The notes under the pieces are model-generated. The model was given only the letters and a program-made list of their open reading frames with translations, was not told where the DNA came from and did not search any database. Of a DNA stretch of 64,000 bases, positions 59,044-64,000 are shown one piece after another; the stretch's first letter is position 1; each line of letters opens with the position of its first letter. The translations under genes and the position numbers were made by a program. The stretch is taken from contig CAWUEY030000001.1 of the NCBI GenBank assembly GCA_963921245.4, positions 372,001-436,000 of the forward strand. The letters are read 5' to 3'. This DNA is from JABJGO01 sp963921245 (lineage in GTDB: Bacteria > Pseudomonadota > Alphaproteobacteria > Rhodospirillales > Casp-alpha2).

Positions 59044-60147
59044 TCAATCGATTTCGCTGACGGTGTAGTCTGCTTTCTCCAGCCATTCCGGATTGATGAC
59101 CACCCCCCAACCAGGCTCGTCTGTCACCGTTGCCTTGCCATCGGAAATCTGGAACGGATCGTTCGAATACAACCCGATCTGCCAGGGATAATAGTCCTCG
59201 CCTTCAATGGCGAATTCCAGGTATTTACCTGCGTTGGGTATGGCCCGCAGCAGGTGCATGGTGAACAGGGTTACAAGCGACAGGTTGGCGCAGTGCGGCG
59301 TGCATGGTAATCCTGCTTCCGCCCCCATTTCAGCAACATGAAGTGTTCGGATCATGCCGCCGAGGTAACACACGTCGGGCTGGATAATGTTGACGGCACG
59401 CATATCAATCATGCGCCGCCAAATGGTCAGATCGCAATCCTGCTCGCCCCCTGTCACGTCGATGCTTAGCGCATCGGTAACCTGTTTAGTTTGCTCCAGT
59501 TCCCAATAGGGGCAGGGCTCTTCATAGTGGCTTATACCATTGTCTTCGAGAATTCGACCCAGTTCGATAGCCCTGGCCGGGGAGTAACAGCTGTTGGCAT
59601 CCACGAGCAGCGCAATGTCATCACCCATGGCCGCGCGCATGGTCGGCACGATCTCCTCGGAGCGCCCGGGCCATTCATCCTGATCGCGACCGACCTCTGC
59701 ACCAACCCGGAATTTGAAGGCATCGAAACCTTTTTCACCCCGCAGACGCACCAGCCGCTCGGCTTCTTCCGTGGGCGTGATGTCGCGTTTCATGGACGAC
59801 GCGTAGGCACGGATGGGTCCCGGACTGCCCCCCAACAGTTCCGCCACACTCTTGCCGGCTACCTTGCCGCGCAGGTCCCAGACTGCGGTATCTAGGCCGC
59901 CCATGGCGCGTCGCAGGTAGGAACCCGGAAACTTGTGCTCCCGATCCGGTATGATGTCGATCAGGTATTCCAGATCGTCAGTGTCCCTGCCGAGTGCATA
60001 GATGGCAACTTGTCGGTGCAGGACCATTGCGGAAATGTCCGAATGATAGGTGGAAACCTGTCCCCAGCCCTCATTCCCGGCCTCGTCCGTGACCCGGACA
60101 AAGCCGACAAATTCTGTGCAGAAGGTTTCTATACGCTTGATTTTCAT
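59044..60147 (-). CDS. Enolase-superfamily enzyme (mandelate racemase/muconate lactonizing family)
   Basis: A 367-residue enzyme with the capping domain and barrel of the enolase superfamily. It has YLRRAMGGLDTAVWDLRGKV at the domain border, DAFKFRVGAEVGRDQDEWPG with the second-strand lysine, the metal ligands in LLVDANSCYSP, HYEEPCPYWELE and VTGGEQDCDLTIWRR, and QPDVCYLGGMIRT then LPCTPHCANLS with a histidine. Such enzymes dehydrate or epimerise carboxylates; the substrate cannot be read. I prefer ATG 60147 (MKIKRIETF) over 60171. The nearby PutA and hydroxyproline-type enzyme suggest an amino- or imino-acid derivative, but that is inference. Confidence 0.85.
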   Translation of the reverse strand: MKIKRIETFCTEFVGFVRVTDEAGNEGWGQVSTYHSDISAMVLHRQVAIYALGRDTDDLEYLIDIIPDREHKFPGSYLRRAMGGLDTAVWDLRGKVAGKSVAELLGGSPGPIRAYASSMKRDITPTEEAERLVRLRGEKGFDAFKFRVGAEVGRDQDEWPGRSEEIVPTMRAAMGDDIALLVDANSCYSPARAIELGRILEDNGISHYEEPCPYWELEQTKQVTDALSIDVTGGEQDCDLTIWRRMIDMRAVNIIQPDVCYLGGMIRTLHVAEMGAEAGLPCTPHCANLSLVTLFTMHLLRAIPNAGKYLEFAIEGEDYYPWQIGLYSNDPFQISDGKATVTDEPGWGVVINPEWLEKADYTVSEID

Positions 60148-60208
60148 GTTTTGTTCCGTCTCGGGTGCCAAATTTGTCCGAGGGTTGTCCAGGGGTTGCC
60201 GGCGATGT

Positions 60209-60244
60209 TTACGAATTTGTTACGAATTTGTGACAACTGTCACT
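60209..60244. promoter_or_regulatory. 11-bp tandem duplication joined to a CRP-like site upstream of the response regulator
   Basis: TTACGAATTTG is repeated perfectly at 60209-60219 and 60220-60230. Directly on its right edge TGTGACAACTGTCACT (60229-60244) fits the classical CRP pattern TGTGA-N6-TCACA at nine of ten fixed positions and contains GTGACA/TGTCAC arms. It lies between the divergent enolase-family gene and the response-regulator gene. Confidence 0.45.
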
Positions 60245-60327
60245 GAGATTTAGGGACAAATCGTTGATTACACTGTGCCTTACATTAGGAAACATCCTTA
60301 GTGAGGGACCCGGCAGAGGAAGTTTCA

Positions 60328-60702
60328 ATGCGTTTTTTTCTGGTTGATGACGATCCGCTGATGCTGGAGATCCAGACTGATTTTCTGGAACCTGCCGGGC
60401 ATGAGGTAACGGTGGAAACAGACAGCGTTCTGGCCTTTGATCGCATCCTGAAAGAAAAGCCGGAAATCCTGATAACCGACCTGATGATGCCCGGGTTGGA
60501 CGGTTATCAGCTGATAACAAAGCTGCGTAAGGAACGCAATTCGGACGCGCTTAAAATCATTGTCCTGTCCGCCAAAATGTTCCCCCAGGACCAGCGTCAG
60601 GCGATTGCCTGCGGGGCAAACGGTTTTATCGTCAAACCGGTAAGACGTGAGCTCTATCTGGAAAAAATCAACGCCATTCTAGACGCCGAGGCCGCGGCTT
60701 GA
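60328..60702 (+). CDS. Single-domain (CheY-like) response regulator
   Basis: A 124-residue receiver domain with no output domain. The acidic pocket is MRFFLVDDDPLMLEIQ (Asp pair), the phosphorylation site is ILITDLMMPGLDGYQLITKL, the switch threonine position is serine in KIIVLSAKMFP, and the conserved lysine is in GANGFIVKPVRRE. Start ATG 60328 follows GAGGAAG. It overlaps the PLP-decarboxylase gene by 4 bp (TTGA), an unexpected pairing that implies co-transcription. No histidine kinase is in the window. Confidence 0.9.
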   Translation: MRFFLVDDDPLMLEIQTDFLEPAGHEVTVETDSVLAFDRILKEKPEILITDLMMPGLDGYQLITKLRKERNSDALKIIVLSAKMFPQDQRQAIACGANGFIVKPVRRELYLEKINAILDAEAAA

Positions 60703-62216
60703 GCGACCGCACGGCCTGTAGCCGACTATCCACCAATCATCCGCCATCACCCCACGCGCGAGATCGCGACAATTTTGAGCAACTCTCAAAGCCGGTGATG
60801 CAGGCGATCTCCCGACACCTGCGCGAGCGGGCGGGGCGGAAGGTGGATATCTCGGTGCCACCTGAAAGCGTTCGTGATGAGTTGACCCGGCTTGAGCTCA
60901 ACGGCGCGGGCTGGAAGGCGGAAGATGTGTTGTCTTTCATTGAGGAAAAAATCCTGCCCTGGTCCATGCCGACCAATCATCCGCGCAGCTATGCCTGGAT
61001 TAATACGGCCTCTGCGCCCATCGGTGTGTTGGGGGAAGCGTTTGCAACATGCCTGAACAACGGGCTCGACGGTTTCGATCATTCCAGCGTTTTTCTGATG
61101 CAGAGTCTGGGCCGATGGCTGATGGAACTCAGCGGCTTTGCGCCCACACCGGACGATGCTCCTCGCGGTATGGCAATCCTGCTTAGTGGGGGATCTGCCG
61201 CAAACCTGAACGCCCTCACCGTGGCGCGATATTGGGCCGCTAGGCGGGACGGTTGGGACATGCGAAAGGAGGGTTTGCAGGGTGCGCGGCGACGGATGAT
61301 CTTTTATGCCTCGCCTGAGGCGCACAGTTCGATACAACGCTGTATCGAACAGCTGGGTGTGGGTGCCGAAAACCTGCGCAAGGTGGAAGCCGGTGATGAT
61401 TTCCGAATGAAGCCTGCCGCCTTGCGCACGGCCATTGAGGAAGACCTCGCCGCGGGCCATCGCCCGGCCTGTGTTGCGGCGGCGGCGGGCAGCACCAATG
61501 TGGGTGCCATTGATCCGCTGGAGGAGATTGCGGATGTGTGCGACGACCATGATCTGTGGCTGCACGTGGATGGAGCATATGGTGGTGTGGGCGGTCTGGA
61601 CCCGGCCTATACCGATCAGTATTCGGGCCTGAAGCGGGCGCATTCCCTGACCCTCGATCCACACAAGTGGCTACAGGTACCCCTGGACTGCGGGGCTGTG
61701 CTGGTCCGTGACCGGCAGTGGAACCATGAAAACTATACGCTGACGCCGGACTATCTGCGCGCGGCGGCTGATTTCGACGGGACTGTGCCGTGGGCGACAG
61801 AACACATGTTCGAATTGACGTTTGCCGACCGGGCCATCAAGACCTGGGCCACCCTCGCGCGCATGGGTCGCGATGGTGCCCGGGACCTGATTGTCAATTG
61901 TAATAACCTGGCGCGTTTGCTGGGATCGTTGGTTGAGGCGGCCGATGACATGGAGATGCTGGCGCCGGTCTCGCTTTCCATTGTTAACTTCCGTTATGTG
62001 CCGGTGAGCAGGGATTTGTCGGATGATGGGCTCGACGCCCTGAACGACACCATCACGGAAAAAATCGGTGAAAGCGGCGAAGCCCACATCCCGACCACGA
62101 AGGTTCGTGGCCGGGTTTCAATCCGGGCTTGTTTCCTGCACTACGACAATCGGGAAGAGGATGTCCACCACCTGATCGGACTGGTCCGCCGGTTCGGTGA
62201 GGAATTGACAGGCTGA
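60699..62216 (+). CDS. Group II pyridoxal-dependent amino acid decarboxylase
   Basis: A 505-residue PLP enzyme of the aromatic-amino-acid/glutamate decarboxylase group. The PLP-binding blocks are GMAILLSGGSAANLNALTVA, YASPEAHSSIQRCIEQLGVG with the ring-stacking histidine, DLWLHVDGAYGG with the pyridine-binding Asp, and the Schiff-base lysine in SLTLDPHKWLQVPLDCGAVL. The N-terminus MQAISRHLRERAGRKVDISV is typical. A TTG start at 60699 overlaps the response-regulator stop; ATG 60799 is an alternative. The substrate is not determinable. It ends 13 bp from the convergent ggt gene. Confidence 0.9.
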   Translation: MSDRTACSRLSTNHPPSPHARDRDNFEQLSKPVMQAISRHLRERAGRKVDISVPPESVRDELTRLELNGAGWKAEDVLSFIEEKILPWSMPTNHPRSYAWINTASAPIGVLGEAFATCLNNGLDGFDHSSVFLMQSLGRWLMELSGFAPTPDDAPRGMAILLSGGSAANLNALTVARYWAARRDGWDMRKEGLQGARRRMIFYASPEAHSSIQRCIEQLGVGAENLRKVEAGDDFRMKPAALRTAIEEDLAAGHRPACVAAAAGSTNVGAIDPLEEIADVCDDHDLWLHVDGAYGGVGGLDPAYTDQYSGLKRAHSLTLDPHKWLQVPLDCGAVLVRDRQWNHENYTLTPDYLRAAADFDGTVPWATEHMFELTFADRAIKTWATLARMGRDGARDLIVNCNNLARLLGSLVEAADDMEMLAPVSLSIVNFRYVPVSRDLSDDGLDALNDTITEKIGESGEAHIPTTKVRGRVSIRACFLHYDNREEDVHHLIGLVRRFGEELTG

Positions 62217-62229
62217 ACGGCGGCTTTCC

Positions 62230-63834
62230 CTAATATCCCTGTGCCTGTCCGTCCTTGCGCGGGTCGGAAGCGCCGGTTAGAACGCCCGCGTCGTGGTCAA
62301 TCGCCACGATCTGGCCGCCACCATGAGGGAGGTCGGCGGGCACGGTTTGATGTCCACGGGTGCGCAGGCCTTCTGCCAGCTCGTCGGAAATCCCGGCTTC
62401 CAGTTCCAGCTGGCTTCCCTGCCAGTCCGGTCTGTTCTCCCAGAACACTCGGGGGTGATCAAGCGCTTCCTGGGGGTCCATGCCGTGGTCGATCATGTTG
62501 GTGAGAACATGGGCCTGTCCCAGCGGCTGATAGGAGCCACCCATGACGCCGTAACAGTACTGCACCTTGCCGCCGCGGGTTACCATAGCCGGAATGATGG
62601 TGTGCAGGGGACGTTTGCCCGGATCAATGGTATTGGGGTGACCGGCCTCGACAAAGAAGCAGGCGCCGCGGTTTTGCAGGGCGATCCCGCTATCACGGGT
62701 GACCAGGCCAGAACCAAAGCTTTCATAAAGCGAATTGATGAAGGAAACCGCTCTCCGGTCCCGGTCAACGACGCTCAGGTAAACTGTATCTGCGCTGGGG
62801 ATCGGCGGCAGGGTGATGGCGGCGTTTCGTTGCTGCGGGTCAAAGTTCCGGGCGAGATCGCTGGCAAATGTGTCGGAAAGCAACTGATCTACAGTGACCG
62901 TCATGGTGTCCGGATCTCCAACGCAGGTGTCCCGCACGCTGTAGGCCAGTCGCGCACACTCGATCTCCGCATGAAGCCGTTCGGTGCTGTTGGCATTCAG
63001 GGAGCAGGTGCCAACCTTGTTAAGCAGGTTGAACAGAATAAGCGCCGTGATACCGGCCCCATTGGGCGGGATCTCGTGCACGTCGTAACCGTTATAGCGG
63101 GTGGAAATGGGTGTTACCCACTCAGCGGTGCACGCGGCGATGTCTTCCTCGCTCAGGAAACCGCCGTGTTCCTGCACCGTGCTGGCGATTTCAGCCGCCA
63201 CAGCACCTGTGTAGAAGGCGTCGGAACCGTGTTTTGCAACCGCCTTCAGGGTCTTCGCCAGATTGGGAAAGCGGTGCAGATGACCCTCCCGAGGGGCTTC
63301 GCCGGCCTGAAGGTAATTCAGAAGCCCGCCCTCGTTGCCAACAAGTTTTGCGCTGTCGCGCGCCCAGCCCTGGGCCACCCGGCTGGCGATGGGAAAGCCG
63401 TCATCGGCGTGGTGAATGGCGTCCCTGAGCACCCTGTCGAAGTCCATAGTTCCGAACCGCTTGAGGATGGTTTCCCAACCCCTTATGGCCCCGGGCACGG
63501 TTACGCAGTGTGCCGGATGATCGAAGAGGTTGGTGATACCCTGTTCCAGATACCATGCGGTTCGCGCGCCGCGCGCTGCGCGGCCCGATGCGTTCAGGCC
63601 ATGCAGGGTTCCGTCCGGTTCAGCCAGAATGGCAAAACAGTCGCCGCCGATACCCGTCTGGCCCGGTTCCACAACACACGTGGTGGCGGCCGCGGCGATG
63701 GCCGCATCAACGGCATTGCCGCCGTCCTGAAGCACTCTGAGTGCCGCCGAGGAGGCAAGGGGGTGGGAGGTTGCAACCATGCCGTTGGTTGCACGGACCG
63801 GGGATCGACCGGGGCGATCAAATGCGCGGGTCAT
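62230..63834 (-). CDS. ggt: Gamma-glutamyltransferase family protein
   Basis: An Ntn-hydrolase of 534 residues. The large-subunit start is VATSHPLASSAALRVLQDGG and NAVDAAIAAAATTCVVEPGQ, TGIGGDCFAILAEPDG. The autoprocessing site lies at SADTVYLSVVDRDRRAVSFI, where the threonine after Asp should become the N-terminal nucleophile. FGSGLVTRDSGIALQNRGAC, MVTRGGKVQYCYGVMGGSYQ and PDWQGSQLELEAGI complete the family pattern. ATG 63834 follows GAAGGACACCCC; the longer frame to 63966 adds no homology. No signal peptide is evident, unlike E. coli Ggt, so it may be a cytoplasmic YwrD-like member acting on gamma-glutamyl compounds. Confidence 0.9.
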   Translation of the reverse strand: MTRAFDRPGRSPVRATNGMVATSHPLASSAALRVLQDGGNAVDAAIAAAATTCVVEPGQTGIGGDCFAILAEPDGTLHGLNASGRAARGARTAWYLEQGITNLFDHPAHCVTVPGAIRGWETILKRFGTMDFDRVLRDAIHHADDGFPIASRVAQGWARDSAKLVGNEGGLLNYLQAGEAPREGHLHRFPNLAKTLKAVAKHGSDAFYTGAVAAEIASTVQEHGGFLSEEDIAACTAEWVTPISTRYNGYDVHEIPPNGAGITALILFNLLNKVGTCSLNANSTERLHAEIECARLAYSVRDTCVGDPDTMTVTVDQLLSDTFASDLARNFDPQQRNAAITLPPIPSADTVYLSVVDRDRRAVSFINSLYESFGSGLVTRDSGIALQNRGACFFVEAGHPNTIDPGKRPLHTIIPAMVTRGGKVQYCYGVMGGSYQPLGQAHVLTNMIDHGMDPQEALDHPRVFWENRPDWQGSQLELEAGISDELAEGLRTRGHQTVPADLPHGGGQIVAIDHDAGVLTGASDPRKDGQAQGY

Positions 63835-64000
63835 GGGGTGTCCTTCGATCACGATGACAGACTGCTCAGGGACGCCATTGATCCAGAAAACAACGCGCGA
63901 GGCAATCACTGCCTTTGCGGGCGGCCCGGCGGCGGAACGCATTCGCCCGCAATAATCACAACGCAACCCGGAAGAGCAAACCCGGCGGCAATCAGATAGG
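63835..64000. other. Window end upstream of ggt
   Basis: This contains the ribosome binding site of ggt and presumably its promoter. No further gene is supported in the last 160 bases. Confidence 0.5.

Noticed and set aside
62293..63999. 568-codon plus-strand frame opposite ggt
   Set aside because: The minus strand carries the full Ntn-hydrolase pattern and a good ribosome binding site; the plus frame is a shadow.

Overview
The window is chromosomal DNA of moderate GC from an alphaproteobacterium, most likely a marine or host-associated Rhodospirillales-type organism. I infer this from the conserved block lapA-pyrF-trpF-trpB-trpA-accD-folC facing trxA-addA-addB-murU-tsaE, from aroA-cmk-rpsA-sppA-ihfB, from a TIGR02300 acidic zinc-ribbon protein, and from a RimK plus retropepsin-like zinc protease pair. 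No database search was possible; all family calls come from reading motifs.

Layout. 1-7.9 kb: acetoacetyl-CoA synthetase, YkvA protein, malonyl-CoA synthetase, pterin dehydratase and the rimK pair, interspersed with broken genes (GFA-type protein, trypsin-like protease, NapC/NirT-type cytochrome tail, AstE/aspartoacylase, GNAT). 7.9-21 kb: tRNA-Ala(GGC) and a long housekeeping stretch (aroA, cmk, rpsA, sppA, ihfB, lapA, pyrF, trpFBA, accD, folC). 21-29.6 kb: the trxA-addA-addB-murU-tsaE run and hspQ. 29.7-31.4 kb: a membrane/2Fe-2S/adenylate cyclase fusion. 31.4-34.9 kb: a BtuFCD cobalamin importer with a DUF1636 protein under a cobalamin riboswitch. 35.7-38.6 kb: leuD, a beheaded leuC and a graveyard of IS110, IS5 and IS630 remnants. 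38.7-43.9 kb: a Fur-box-preceded iron operon (DUF4856, sterol desaturase fused to an Fe(III)-binding protein, FbpB permease). 44-51 kb: alpha/beta hydrolase, ketopantoate-reductase-like enzyme, formyl-CoA-transferase-like enzyme and a TctCBA tricarboxylate transporter. 51-54 kb: an uncharacterised P-loop kinase-like protein and a DUF457-type membrane protein. 54-64 kb: PutA, a Ser/Cys proline-racemase-family enzyme, an enolase-superfamily enzyme, a single-domain response regulator with a PLP decarboxylase, and a gamma-glutamyltransferase.

Working together: the right end is an amino-acid and imino-acid catabolic district (proline, hydroxyproline, gamma-glutamyl compounds), the 44-51 kb block looks like uptake plus CoA activation of a carboxylate, and two importer operons are tied by cis-elements to B12 and iron.

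The most unusual overall signal is gene decay of a particular style. At least eight broken genes lie outside the insertion sequences, several of them with large internal deletions, and there are about ten short tandem duplications of roughly 7-18 bp in pseudogenes, intergenic DNA and gene edges. In two cases (AstE remnant, lapA tail) removing one repeat copy restores a plausible longer reading frame, so tandem duplication appears to be one mechanism breaking genes here. No CRISPR array, prophage or integrase was seen.
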